DNA of 64,000 nt, from NCBI RefSeq assembly GCF_007991175.1, contig NZ_BJXV01000001.1:62001-126000 (forward strand), in the 5' to 3' direction. This DNA comes from Halovibrio variabilis. GTDB taxonomy: Bacteria > Pseudomonadota > Gammaproteobacteria > Pseudomonadales > Halomonadaceae. The notes beneath the pieces are model-generated. The model had not been told where the DNA came from, made no database searches, and was given only the letters and a program-made list of their open reading frames with translations. The position numbers and the translations under genes were made by a program. The stretch's first letter is position 1; every line of letters begins with the position of its first letter. Positions 1 through 11,497 of this stretch are shown in pieces.

Positions 1-699
1 GGCTTTTTGGCGTTCCGCTCCCGGGTCACCGGGGTGTATCTGTCGATCATCACCCAGGCGCTGACGTTTGCCTTGATGCTGGCCTTCTTTCGCAATGAGA
101 TGGGCTTTGGCGGCAATAACGGCCTCACCGACTTTCGCGAGATTCTGGGCTTTGATCTACGCACCGATGCCACCCGCTTGGGGCTTTTCCTGGCCACCGG
201 TGTCGCGCTGGCGCTAGGGTTCATTCTCTGCCGGGCGATTGTCACCAGCAAGCTGGGCCGGGTCAGTGTGGCCACCCGCGACGCCGAAGCGCGCACGCGC
301 TTTCTGGGCTACCGGGTCGAGCGCTTCCAGCTGTTTGTGTTTGTGGTTTCAGCCATGCTGGCGGGCCTCGCGGGGGCGCTCTACGTGCCCCAGGTAGGCA
401 TTATCAACCCCAGCGAGTTCTCGCCGATTTTCTCTATCGAGATTGTGCTGTGGGTGGCCCTGGGCGGTCGCGCCACGCTGTACGGGGCCGTGATTGGCGC
501 TATTTTGGTCAATTACGCCAAAACCCTCTTTACCGGCATAATGCCCGATGCCTGGCTGTTTGCGCTGGGGGGACTGTTCGTTTTCGTGACGGTGTTCTTG
601 CCCAAGGGGGTCGCTGGGCTACTGCTGCACCTTAAGCGCAAAAAACGCGGCGATGACGACTCAACACCCACCGATAAGATTCAAGAGGCCTCTGTATGA
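1..699 (+). CDS. urtC: Urea ABC transporter permease UrtC (5' end outside window)
   Basis: Inner-membrane permease of the UrtABCDE high-affinity urea importer (branched-chain amino-acid-type ABC family). The open frame enters from the window edge, and about 232 C-terminal residues are visible; full UrtC is usually around 350-400 residues, so the first third is missing. Hydrophobic segments alternate with the cytoplasmic loop GRVSVATRDAEARTRFLGYR, the usual EAA-like ATPase-contact loop, and the frame ends in a charged tail. The stop codon overlaps the urtD start (ATGA at 696-699), so the genes are translationally coupled. Assignment rests on the UrtD and UrtE partners directly downstream and on the urease genes 6 kb away. 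A LivM-type amino-acid permease is the alternative, less likely in this setting. Confidence 0.93.
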   Translation, partial: GFLAFRSRVTGVYLSIITQALTFALMLAFFRNEMGFGGNNGLTDFREILGFDLRTDATRLGLFLATGVALALGFILCRAIVTSKLGRVSVATRDAEARTRFLGYRVERFQLFVFVVSAMLAGLAGALYVPQVGIINPSEFSPIFSIEIVLWVALGGRATLYGAVIGAILVNYAKTLFTGIMPDAWLFALGGLFVFVTVFLPKGVAGLLLHLKRKKRGDDDSTPTDKIQEASV

Positions 700-1532
700 G
701 TTTTCTGCAATCGCTCACCGAACGCGACCGGGTGTTTGACTTTATGACGCCCCAGGCCAAAAAGGTTGACGTGCGCCACGGGCCGATTCTGTACATGGAA
801 GATGTCACCGTCAGCTTTGATGGCTTTAAAGCCATCAACAATCTCAACCTGACCATCGACGACGGCGAGCTGCGCTGCATTATCGGCCCTAACGGGGCAG
901 GGAAAACCACCCTGATGGATATCATCACCGGTAAAACGCGGCCCAACGAAGGCAGCGTCTGGTTTGGCAGCCGCCACAATTTGCTGCACATGAATGAGCC
1001 GGATATCGCTAGCCTGGGCATTGGCCGCAAGTTTCAAAAGCCCACGGTGTTCGAAGCGCTCTCGGTGTTTGAAAACCTGGAGCTGGCCATGGCGGCGGAC
1101 AAGCGGATTCTCCCCACGCTGACTGCTCGAATGACCGGCGAGATCAAAGACCGCATCGACGAAGTGCTGGAAACCATCGGCCTAGCGGCGCTGCGCCATC
1201 AGCCCGCGGGCATTCTTTCCCACGGCCAGAAACAGTGGCTGGAGATTGGCATGCTGCTGATGCAGCGCCCGCGGCTACTGTTGGTCGATGAGCCAGTGGC
1301 GGGGATGACCGAACAGGAGATGGAGCGCACCGCCGAACTGCTCACCGGCCTCGCTGGCAAGCAGTCTGTGGTCGTGGTGGAGCACGATATGGGCTTTGTG
1401 CGTTCGATTGCCCGCCAGGTAACGGTGCTGCACCAGGGCAGCGTATTGGCGGAAGGCACTATGAATCAGGTGTCCATGGATCCGAAAGTGGTCGAGGTGT
1501 ATTTGGGTGCCGATGACGAGGAGGCCGCCTGA
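696..1532 (+). CDS. urtD: Urea ABC transporter ATP-binding protein UrtD
   Basis: Cytoplasmic ATPase of the urea importer, 278 residues. Walker A GPNGAGKTT lies near residue 67, the signature-like LSHGQKQWLEIG near 172, and Walker B LLLVDEPVAGM near 193. The H-loop appears in VVVVEHDMGFV. The roughly 30-residue N-terminal extension before the ABC core and the LSHGQKQ form of the signature are typical of UrtD rather than LivG. The start overlaps the urtC stop by four bases. The stop TGA shares its last base with the urtE ATG at 1532, so urtCDE is one operon. Confidence 0.95.
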   Translation: MSFLQSLTERDRVFDFMTPQAKKVDVRHGPILYMEDVTVSFDGFKAINNLNLTIDDGELRCIIGPNGAGKTTLMDIITGKTRPNEGSVWFGSRHNLLHMNEPDIASLGIGRKFQKPTVFEALSVFENLELAMAADKRILPTLTARMTGEIKDRIDEVLETIGLAALRHQPAGILSHGQKQWLEIGMLLMQRPRLLLVDEPVAGMTEQEMERTAELLTGLAGKQSVVVVEHDMGFVRSIARQVTVLHQGSVLAEGTMNQVSMDPKVVEVYLGADDEEAA

Positions 1533-2242
1533 TGCTGGCGATTGAAAAGCTCAACCAGTTTTACGGCGAAAGCCATACGCTGTGGGACCTGGACCTTGAG
1601 GTGCCCGCCGGGCAGTGTACCTGCGTAATGGGCCGCAATGGCGTGGGCAAAACCACGCTGTTAAAGGCCGTTATGGGCGAAGTAGCCGTGAGGAGCGGTT
1701 CCCTGCGCTACACAAGTCCCGACGCCGGCGAGGTCGAACTGACCCACAAAGCCGTTGAAGAACGCTCACGGCTGGGGATTGGCTACGTGCCCCAAGGGCG
1801 GCAGATATTTCCGCTGCTAACGGTGGAAGACAACCTGCGCACTGGCCTTGCCGCTAGGGGCGACGGGCTGAAAAAAATCCCCGAGCGGGTCTATGAGCTG
1901 TTTCCGGTGCTCAAAGAGATGAAGCACCGCCGGGGCGGCGATCTCTCCGGCGGCCAACAGCAGCAGCTGGCGATTGGCCGCGCGCTGGTCATCGAGCCCA
2001 AGCTGCTGATTCTCGATGAGCCGGGGGAGGGCATCCAGCCCAATATCGTGGCGCAAATTGGCCAGGTAATTCGCCAGTTGATCAAGGAGGATGGCCTAAC
2101 TGTCTTATTGGTGGAGCAAAAGCTACCTTTCGCCCGCAAATACGCCGACCGCTTTGTGATCATGGATCGCGGCCGCCCGGTGGCTAAAGGCGAGATCAGC
2201 GAACTCTCCAATGAGCTGATCAAACAGCATTTGACGGTTTAA
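1532..2242 (+). CDS. urtE: Urea ABC transporter ATP-binding protein UrtE
   Basis: Second ATPase of the urea importer, 236 residues, LivF-like. Walker A is GRNGVGKTT near residue 34, the signature is LSGGQQQQLAIGRAL near 138, and Walker B is LLILDEPGEGIQPN. The phrase DEPGEGIQPN is characteristic of UrtE/LivF proteins. It is the last gene of the urt operon. The next gene is convergent, 59 bases away, and I see no convincing intrinsic terminator in that gap. Confidence 0.95.
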   Translation: MLAIEKLNQFYGESHTLWDLDLEVPAGQCTCVMGRNGVGKTTLLKAVMGEVAVRSGSLRYTSPDAGEVELTHKAVEERSRLGIGYVPQGRQIFPLLTVEDNLRTGLAARGDGLKKIPERVYELFPVLKEMKHRRGGDLSGGQQQQLAIGRALVIEPKLLILDEPGEGIQPNIVAQIGQVIRQLIKEDGLTVLLVEQKLPFARKYADRFVIMDRGRPVAKGEISELSNELIKQHLTV

Positions 2243-2301
2243 GTTATCCACACCCGGTCGCTTTTTTGCGCATGACGAGACGCGTTTCCCAGGGCTGGGC
2301 T

Positions 2302-3222
2302 TCAAATGCTGGACGGCGGCTCAACTGGCGCCCGGCGCGCCCGGCGGCGTTTGACCAGTTGGGTAATCACGCCATAGCGCGGCCCGGCCAGAAAGGCGAC
2401 GGTCAGGAAAACGCCGGTCATGACGGCCATCATGCCGCCAATGGAGACGTTCAGAAGCACGGCAAGGTAGTAGCCGGAAATACTCGAGGCGATTGAGATC
2501 AGCGCGCCGATGATAAACATCATCCACAGCCGGTCGGTGAGCAAATAGGCGGCGGAGGCGGGAACAATGGCAAAGGCGATAAACAGCACCGCGCCTACCG
2601 CATCAAAGGCCGCTACGGCGGTGGAGCTTGTTAGCATTAACAGCGCATAGAAAAGAAACGAGGGCATAAAACCGAAGGTTTTGGCCAGTGCGGGGTCGAA
2701 GGTCGCCAGCTTGAGCTCTTTGTAGAACAGGCCGATAAAGGCGTAGTTGAGCAGTGTCATCACGCTCATTGAAACCAGCGCCTGGGGGATGGGCAGGCCA
2801 AACAGGTCGATCGTATCCAGCCATACAAAACCGATTTCACCGAGCAGCACGGTGTGCGTATCGATATGCACATCGTGGGCATAAATATTTAACAGCAGCA
2901 CCCCGATCGAGAACAGCGCCGGGAAGACCAGGCCGATAGCAGTGTCCTGCTTGACCCGCTTGGTGCTTGCTAAGGCTTCGGTGAGCAGCACGGTTAATAG
3001 CCCCGTGAGTGCTGCCCCAATCAGTTGCACCGGCCCGCTCTGCTGCTTGGTCAGTAGCCAGACGATGACGATGCCAAACACAATCGAGTGGCTGATAGCG
3101 TCGGATAACATGCTGTTGCCGCGCAGCACTAAAAAGGTGCCCACCGCCGAGGAGGCAATGCCCACCATGGCGCCGACCAGAATAATCGGCAGGGCGGTCA
3201 TGGTCAGTAGCTCTGCGATCAT
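2302..3222 (-). CDS. Metal (Mn/Zn/Fe-type) ABC transporter permease, distal
   Basis: ABC-3 family (ZnuB/MntB/SitD-like) integral membrane permease, 306 residues with about eight or nine hydrophobic segments. The N-terminal GTFLVLRGNSMLSDAISHSIVFG is the conserved family signature. The C-terminus is a basic, proline-containing cytoplasmic tail. It overlaps the upstream permease by four bases (3219-3222), so the two permeases are probably coupled and form a heterodimer. It is the last gene of a four-gene minus-strand operon: binding protein, ATPase, permease, permease. Confidence 0.9.
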   Translation of the reverse strand: MIAELLTMTALPIILVGAMVGIASSAVGTFLVLRGNSMLSDAISHSIVFGIVIVWLLTKQQSGPVQLIGAALTGLLTVLLTEALASTKRVKQDTAIGLVFPALFSIGVLLLNIYAHDVHIDTHTVLLGEIGFVWLDTIDLFGLPIPQALVSMSVMTLLNYAFIGLFYKELKLATFDPALAKTFGFMPSFLFYALLMLTSSTAVAAFDAVGAVLFIAFAIVPASAAYLLTDRLWMMFIIGALISIASSISGYYLAVLLNVSIGGMMAVMTGVFLTVAFLAGPRYGVITQLVKRRRARRAPVEPPSSI

Positions 3223-4325
3223 GATGCGAGCACCTCAAAAGCCGCGACAACTTTTCTAGCTTCCTCCTGGCCCTGTGCCGTTAGCCCCCAGCAGTCAGTT
3301 CCTGCGTGAGCGCTGCTTTGGGTGCGGGTTATATAACCTTGCTGCTTAAGCTTGTTGAGCATCCTGCGTGAGCCGAGAGTTGAGGGGGTGCGTTTGGGGA
3401 CGGTCGCGTGTTTATAAAGCGCATAGAGCAGCTGCTGTTTTTGCAGCTCTGCCTTTTGGCGATAGTGCTTTATCACGCCCCACAGCAGTCCACGGCCGGG
3501 CGCCAACGCCAACGATATAAGCACGATGGCGGTCGCGGTAAGGACAATCAGCGGGCCGGTTGCCAGGCCGCGCGATAAGGTGCTGATGGTCGCCCCTGAA
3601 ACGCCGCTGACAATGCCGACGCCTGCGGCGATGGCGAGCATGCCGCCCAGGTGGCGGCTCCACTGTCGGGCGGCGGCCGCGGGTGCCACGATCATGGCTG
3701 CCATCAAGATCACGCCGACCATTTGCAGGCCGACCACGACTGCCAGCGCGACCATGGCGGTGAGCGATGCCTCAATGGCAGTAGTGGGCATGCCGAGCGT
3801 GCGGGCATACTGCGCATCAAAGGTGACCAGTTTGGCCTGCTTCCAGAAAGCCGCGAGCACCAGCAGCGTGACCAGCGTAATGCTGCCCATCACCCATAAG
3901 TCGGAGCGCAGCGTCGCGGCGGCCTGACCGAACAGAAACGCCTCCAGGCCGCCCTGGGAGGCGTTATTGGTGCCCTGGATATAGGTGAGCAGGACAATGC
4001 CCACGGCAAAAAAGATACTCAGGCAGGCACCCAAGGCCGCATCGGTTTTAAGGCGACTTAAGCGCGTCAACATTAGCATAATCAGCGCGGCAGCTGAACC
4101 CGTGATCAGCGAGCCAATCATAATCCCGCCAATATCACGGCTGCCGGTAATGATAAAGCTTAAACAGATGCCGGGAAGGGCGGCGTGGGAAATAGCATCT
4201 CCCAGCAGGCTTTGGCGACGCAGCACCGCAAAACAGCCCAGGGGGCCGCTAATCAGCCCCAGCAGCGAGGCGCCAATCACCACATTCTGAAAGGTGTAGT
4301 CAGATAAGAGTTCAAGCCACGCCAT
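3219..4325 (-). CDS. Metal ABC transporter permease with C-terminal winged-helix-like extension
   Basis: ABC-3 family permease, 368 residues. Residues 1 to about 275 are membrane-spanning, with the family motif GCFAVLRRQSLLGDAISHAALPG near the N-terminus. Residues of about 290-368 form a soluble domain (YALYKHATVPKRTPSTLGSR onward, then LNKLKQQGYITR and LTAQGQEEARKV) that reads like a winged helix of the DtxR/MntR type. Such tails occur in MntB/TroC-type permeases, mostly Mn/Fe transporters, which supports manganese over zinc. The stop lies three bases from the ATPase reading frame's far end, in the same operon. The tail's function is unknown; DNA binding by a membrane permease is not implied. 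Confidence 0.88.
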   Translation of the reverse strand: MAWLELLSDYTFQNVVIGASLLGLISGPLGCFAVLRRQSLLGDAISHAALPGICLSFIITGSRDIGGIMIGSLITGSAAALIMLMLTRLSRLKTDAALGACLSIFFAVGIVLLTYIQGTNNASQGGLEAFLFGQAAATLRSDLWVMGSITLVTLLVLAAFWKQAKLVTFDAQYARTLGMPTTAIEASLTAMVALAVVVGLQMVGVILMAAMIVAPAAAARQWSRHLGGMLAIAAGVGIVSGVSGATISTLSRGLATGPLIVLTATAIVLISLALAPGRGLLWGVIKHYRQKAELQKQQLLYALYKHATVPKRTPSTLGSRRMLNKLKQQGYITRTQSSAHAGTDCWGLTAQGQEEARKVVAAFEVLAS

Positions 4326-4328
4326 GGG

Positions 4329-5111
4329 TTACTTCACCTTTGAAGCGGCAAACATTAACGATTCATTATCGTTAAGTAGCGCGATCTGGCCGCCGTAAGC
4401 CTGGCGCAGGTAGTCGATCTTAAAGACCTCTTCGGCCTTGCCGCTGGCGATGACCCGCACGTTTAACAACAGTAGCCAGTCAAAGTAGGTGCGAACCGTT
4501 TGCAGGTCGTGATGCACCACAATCAGCGTTTTGCCCGCGTCGCGTAGGCGGCGCAGGATGTCGATAATGGCCCGCTCGGTGGTGGCATCAACCCCTGCCA
4601 TGGGTTCATCGAGAAAATAGATATCGGCCTGCTGAACCAGCGCACGGGCCAGAAATACCCGCTGCTGCTGGCCGCCGGAGAGCTGGCTGATCTGGCGCTC
4701 AGCGAGGGTGCTCATACCGACCATCTCAAGTGCTTCCAGCGCTTCGTTACGCTCTTTTCGACCCGGTCGTTTGAACCAGCCCAAGCGGCCGTAAAGCCCC
4801 ATGGTGACCACGTCCAGCGCGGTAGTCGGAAAATCCCAATCAACGCTTGAGCGTTGGGGCACGTAACCCACCCGCTTGCGCTGTGTGGCGTAGGGGCGCC
4901 CATGCACCATCACCTCGCCCGACAGCGACGGTACCAGCCCCAGCAGACTTTTGATCAGCGTGCTCTTACCCGCGCCGTTAGGGCCGACAATACCCGCCAT
5001 GACACCGGCAGGAATATCCAGGTCGATATCCCAAAGCACGGGCTGGTTATGGTAGCTCACCGTCAGGTTTTTAATGCTCAGAGCGGTGTCGGTATAGTCA
5101 GATGTCGCCAT
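4329..5111 (-). CDS. Metal ABC transporter ATP-binding protein
   Basis: Cytoplasmic ATPase, 260 residues, energising the two adjacent permeases. Walker A GPNGAGKSTLIKSLLGL lies near residue 43, the Q-loop sits in VGYVPQRSSVDWDFPTTALDVV, the signature is LSGGQQQRVFLARAL near 144, Walker B is IYFLDEPMAGVD, and the H-loop is VVHHDLQTV. The RSSVDWDFP segment is typical of Mn/Zn family ATPases (MntA/SitB/TroB). It sits 23 bases downstream of the binding-protein stop and next to the permease gene. Confidence 0.93.
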   Translation of the reverse strand: MATSDYTDTALSIKNLTVSYHNQPVLWDIDLDIPAGVMAGIVGPNGAGKSTLIKSLLGLVPSLSGEVMVHGRPYATQRKRVGYVPQRSSVDWDFPTTALDVVTMGLYGRLGWFKRPGRKERNEALEALEMVGMSTLAERQISQLSGGQQQRVFLARALVQQADIYFLDEPMAGVDATTERAIIDILRRLRDAGKTLIVVHHDLQTVRTYFDWLLLLNVRVIASGKAEEVFKIDYLRQAYGGQIALLNDNESLMFAASKVK

Positions 5112-5134
5112 GGATACGCTGCCTTATCGAATGC

Positions 5135-6103
5135 TTAGTGAGCGAGCTGCCACTCGCTGGCCCAGTCGTTGAGTGTGCTTGGCAGCGGCGCCAGCGAACC
5201 GCCCAGCGCCTCGACAATGTGCTCAGTGTTACGGTAAATCATCCCCATGTAGGTGCCATCGACCGTACCTTCATCGCCCATGGCGTCAGAGTAGAGCTCG
5301 CCACCGATCGCAACATCATGGCCGCGCTGTTTGGCGGCATCAATCACTGCTTGAATGGTGCGTGGATTGATCGTGCTCTCGACAAATACCGCGGGCACGT
5401 TACGCGTAACCACGCTATCCGCCATGCTGCGAATATCAGCGATCCCGGTTTCGGTTTCGGTGCTGATCCCCTGGATACCTTCAACGTCGATGTCGTAGGC
5501 ACGACCAAAATAGTTAAACGCGTCGTGGGCGGTGACTAAAATACGCTGCTCTTCGGGGATGCTGGCGATACTCTCTTTGACCCATTCATGCAGGGCTTGC
5601 AGCTGAGCCTGGTAGCGCTCGGTATTAGCTTCAATCGTCTTTGCGCATTCAGGGCGCGCTTTGCTGAAGGTGTCGCGCAAGGCGGGTAGCGTTTGTGCCC
5701 ATAAAGAGACATCCATCCACAGGTGAGGGTCTACCCCGTAGACATCCTGAGCGGTGATCAACGATGCGGGATCAATGGCGGCGGGAGCCACGGCAAGCGT
5801 TGGTGTTCGGGCAGAGAAATTCTCCAGTACGCTCCCGAGCTGTCCCTCCAGTGAGTAGCCCGAATAGATAATTTGCTCGGCGCCACGCAGCATGGTCACA
5901 TCACTAGCGCTTGCCTGATACAGGTGGGGGTCTACGCCTGGGCCCATCATGGCTTCCACATTAACGCATTCGCCGCCTACTTCTTGCGCCACATCGGCAA
6001 TCATCCCAATCGTTGCCACCACGTTTAAGGGCGTTTCATCAGCAGCTGCCAATGTGCTTAAAGGGAGCATTCCCAATAGAATCACGGCATGTTTTGTGGC
6101 CAT
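5135..6103 (-). CDS. Metal ABC transporter solute-binding protein (TroA/SitA/MntC-like)
   Basis: Periplasmic cluster A-I metal-binding protein, 322 residues. The start at 6103 is preferred over an upstream in-frame ATG at 6148 because GGAG lies about 8 bases before it and a signal peptide (MATKHAVILLGMLPLSTLAAA) then begins at residue 1. Visible ligands are His in GVDPHLYQ, His in DPHLWMD, His in TAHDAFNYFG and Asp in ELYSDAMG. This His-His-His-Asp set resembles TroA. There is no His-rich loop between the first two ligands, which argues against a dedicated ZnuA zinc protein. With the MntR-box-like site upstream, manganese is the best guess; zinc or iron remains possible. Confidence 0.9.
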   Translation of the reverse strand: MATKHAVILLGMLPLSTLAAADETPLNVVATIGMIADVAQEVGGECVNVEAMMGPGVDPHLYQASASDVTMLRGAEQIIYSGYSLEGQLGSVLENFSARTPTLAVAPAAIDPASLITAQDVYGVDPHLWMDVSLWAQTLPALRDTFSKARPECAKTIEANTERYQAQLQALHEWVKESIASIPEEQRILVTAHDAFNYFGRAYDIDVEGIQGISTETETGIADIRSMADSVVTRNVPAVFVESTINPRTIQAVIDAAKQRGHDVAIGGELYSDAMGDEGTVDGTYMGMIYRNTEHIVEALGGSLAPLPSTLNDWASEWQLAH

Positions 6104-6184
6104 TATTAAGCTCCAGACTCGACATGGGGTAGATGATAGGTGAATCATAGTTGCTTTGTGTAAACTGTTTGTCTTAAAGAAAGA

Positions 6185-6205
6185 AGTATAGCCTTTGCTA
6201 AGTTT
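6185..6205 (-). promoter_or_regulatory. MntR-box-like operator upstream of the metal ABC operon
   Basis: Read on the minus strand, the core is TAGCAAAGGCTA, an interrupted palindrome TAGC-N4-GCTA flanked by AAAC and TACT. From memory this closely matches the enterobacterial MntR operator core in front of mntH and sitABCD. It lies 82-102 bases before the binding-protein start. A -10-like TATACT overlaps its 3' arm, the geometry expected for repression. The rest of the 6104-6466 gap holds no gene I can support. Confidence 0.7.
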
Positions 6206-6466
6206 GTGGCGCGATTAGTCGAATGTCAAGCGGATAAAAGGCGCTGAAGTGAGCTGAAATGGGCGCCTGAACGGTGGCGGGACTAAGCGCAAGGCGCGCT
6301 ATTAACATGCCTCTACGCCAGGTAAGGCATCAACCGTTTAAGTTATCCCTTCCCTCTTAATGCGAGTCGGTTGTGGATTTATTCGCTAAAATCCTGTTCT
6401 GTGTTCGGTTAATTGACGTGTTTTGCCATTAAAATAAGAGATTCATTAATAAGAACCGGGTGAGGT

Positions 6467-7831
<1,365 letters not shown>

Positions 7832-7858
7832 TGTAACGGTCGTGAAGCGCGACGGTTA

Positions 7859-7874
7859 TGCACTGTTTTTGTGC
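7859..7874 (+). promoter_or_regulatory. NtrC-like enhancer dyad upstream of urease
   Basis: TGCACTGTTTTTGTGC contains GCAC-N7-GTGC, the arm sequence and spacing of NtrC binding sites. It lies about 110 bases before the sigma-54 -24 element at 7982, the usual enhancer distance. A single site is visible; a second paired site is not clear. Confidence 0.55.
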
Positions 7875-7981
7875 GCTCAATGTTATTTGCGACCTTTTGC
7901 AGTGCGCCAAAAAGGCTGGCGCGGCAGCCTGCTGCGCTTATTATTCTGCCAGCGGCCGCCAAATAGCGTTTTTCACCATTT

Positions 7982-7997
7982 TGGCGCATTAATTGCA
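7982..7997 (+). promoter_or_regulatory. Sigma-54 (RpoN) promoter of the urease operon
   Basis: TGGCGCATTAATTGCA matches the -24/-12 consensus TGGCAC-N5-TTGCA with exact spacing; one base of the -24 hexamer differs. It ends 43 bases before the ureD start. With the upstream GCAC-N7-GTGC dyad it predicts NtrC/RpoN control, so urease would be induced under nitrogen limitation. Predicted from sequence only. Confidence 0.7.
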
Positions 7998-8040
7998 CTG
8001 CTTGGCTAAACGCTTACTGAAAAGGAAGCATCGGCTACCC

Positions 8041-8925
8041 ATGATCCTGTGCGAATTCGCAAAACCGCAAGTTGCCTCCGGCCACCGCTTCGATGCAGAA
8101 CGCCACTGGGCGGCCTCGTTGGACCTGGCGTTTGCCCAGCGCGACGGTGCTACCCGCATGGTAAAGGCGCGCCACCACGGCCCACTTAGGGTGCAACGGC
8201 CTTTCTACCCAGAGGGCAAACGCGAAGCGTGCCATGTGTATATGCTGCACCCGCCTGGCGGGCTCGTTAGCGGTGATGCGCTCACCATTAGCGCCCATGT
8301 CGAGCGTGGCGCCCATGCGCTACTCACCACGCCTGCCGCCAATAAGCTCTACAAAGCCGACAGCCAAGGCGTTGCCTGGACGCAGCACGCCCAGCTTAGC
8401 GTTGACGATGGCGGCACCCTTGAGTGGCTGCCCCAGGAGACCATCGCCTTTGATGGCTCCAAAGGCCAGCAGCGCACCCAGATTGACCTTCACGGCAGCG
8501 CCCGCTGCTTAGGGTGGGAAGTCCTGGCACTGGGCCGCCCGGCCAGCGATTTACCCTATGTTTCCGGGCGTATTGAGCAGCACTTCCGCTTAACGCGGGA
8601 TGGCAAGCCGCTGTGGCTGGAGCGCCAATCGCTTGACCCTTTGCACCCGCGCTTTGCCGGGCGCTGGGGTCAGGGCGGCGCCACGGTGCAAGCGACGCTC
8701 TGGGCGGTGGGAATTGCCGATGCGCCCGCGGCCATTGAGGCCCTGCGTGAAACGCTGCCGGATAACCCCCGCTGGGCGGTTACCTTGCGCCACGGCGTAC
8801 TGCTGCTGCGTTATTTGGGCAACTCGCGCAATGAAGCCTGGGCGCTATGCGAACAGGCTTGGCAGCTGCTACGCCCCCGGTGGATAGAACGCGATGCCCA
8901 TACGCCGCGAATTTGGCTAACTTAA
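8041..8925 (+). CDS. ureD: Urease accessory protein UreD
   Basis: Urease maturation scaffold, 294 residues, that binds apo-urease and helps UreF/UreG deliver nickel. Family features include [30 protein letters not shown], the [12 protein letters not shown] block and [14 protein letters not shown]. The ATG at 8041 is chosen over an in-frame TTG at 7993: the TTG lies within the sigma-54 -12 element, and a purine-rich AAGGAAG lies 12 bases before the ATG. First gene of ureDABC, followed 37 bases later by ureA. Confidence 0.95.
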   Translation: MILCEFAKPQVASGHRFDAERHWAASLDLAFAQRDGATRMVKARHHGPLRVQRPFYPEGKREACHVYMLHPPGGLVSGDALTISAHVERGAHALLTTPAANKLYKADSQGVAWTQHAQLSVDDGGTLEWLPQETIAFDGSKGQQRTQIDLHGSARCLGWEVLALGRPASDLPYVSGRIEQHFRLTRDGKPLWLERQSLDPLHPRFAGRWGQGGATVQATLWAVGIADAPAAIEALRETLPDNPRWAVTLRHGVLLLRYLGNSRNEAWALCEQAWQLLRPRWIERDAHTPRIWLT

Positions 8926-8962
8926 TAGGCATCACTGTGATGCACTGCTGGAGAAACGCCCC

Positions 8963-9265
8963 ATGGAATTAACCCCGAGAGACAAAGACAAGCTGCTGCT
9001 GTTTTCCGCCGCCCAGCTGGCGGAGCGCCGCAAGGCGCGTGGCTTGAAGCTCAACTACCCCGAAGCGGTGGCGCTGATCAGCTTTGAGATTATGGAAGGC
9101 GCCCGGGATGGCCGCAGCGTGGCGGATTTAATGAGCTTTGGCCGCGAGATACTCAGCCGTGACGACGTGATGGAAGGCGTCGCGGAGATGATCGACGACG
9201 TGCAGGTAGAAGCCACCTTTCCCGACGGCACAAAGCTGGTCACCGTGCATACACCTATTGTGTGA
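8963..9265 (+). CDS. ureA: Urease gamma subunit UreA
   Basis: Smallest urease structural subunit, 100 residues, the full family length. Diagnostic motifs are [35 protein letters not shown], and [11 protein letters not shown] with [15 protein letters not shown] near the C-terminus. It assembles with UreB and UreC as an (alpha-beta-gamma)3 trimer in the cytoplasm. A GGAG ribosome site precedes the ATG. ureB follows 27 bases downstream. Confidence 0.97.
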   Translation: MELTPRDKDKLLLFSAAQLAERRKARGLKLNYPEAVALISFEIMEGARDGRSVADLMSFGREILSRDDVMEGVAEMIDDVQVEATFPDGTKLVTVHTPIV

Positions 9266-9292
9266 GGGGCGATTGAATAAAGGAGTAACCAA

Positions 9293-9609
9293 ATGATTCC
9301 CGGTGAGTATCAGTTAAAAGACGGCGATATCGAGCTGTGCGCAGGGCGTGAGCGGATTAGCGTCGAGGTGGCCAATACCGGCGACCGGCCCATTCAGATC
9401 GGCTCCCACTACCATTTCGCCGAAGCGAATCCCGCGCTGAGGTTTGATCGTGACAAAACGCGCGGCTACCGCTTAGACGTGGCAGCGGGCTCCGCGATTC
9501 GCTTTGAGCCTGGTCAAACCCGCGACGTTACGCTGATTCCCTATGTCGGCAAGCGACACATTTATGGCTTTCGGGGCGATGTGATGGGCGCGCTGGAGGG
9601 AGACACACA

Positions 9610-9613
<4 letters not shown>
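9293..9613 (+). CDS. ureB: Urease beta subunit UreB
   Basis: Urease structural subunit, 106 residues, standard length. It begins [20 protein letters not shown] and contains [26 protein letters not shown] and [25 protein letters not shown], all conserved in bacterial UreB. An AGGAG lies 8-10 bases before the ATG. The stop overlaps the ureC start (ATGA at 9610-9613), implying coupled translation and stoichiometric subunits. Confidence 0.97.
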
Positions 9614-11325
<1,712 letters not shown>

Positions 11326-11497
11326 GCAAGTGGGCTACAACTTCCACTGTCAGGGTAGCCGGGGGCTTATAAAACTTTGTCGTCACTCAGTGTGGAATTA
11401 TGTCTGCCAGCCTGATGGTGACATCTGTGGGAGGTAGCTTTAGCTCGCGACGATTGAGGCTTCCAGCCTGACAACTCCTTTCAACGGGAAGATATTA

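Noticed and set aside
2266..2496. Plus-strand open frame at the end of the urt operon
   Set aside because: It lies mostly antisense to the distal metal permease, has no ribosome site, and its composition is typical of a shadow frame in GC-rich DNA.
5135..6103. Assignment of the binding protein as a zinc-specific ZnuA
   Set aside because: There is no His-rich loop and no Zur-like site, while an MntR-box-like site is present upstream; manganese is favoured but not proven.
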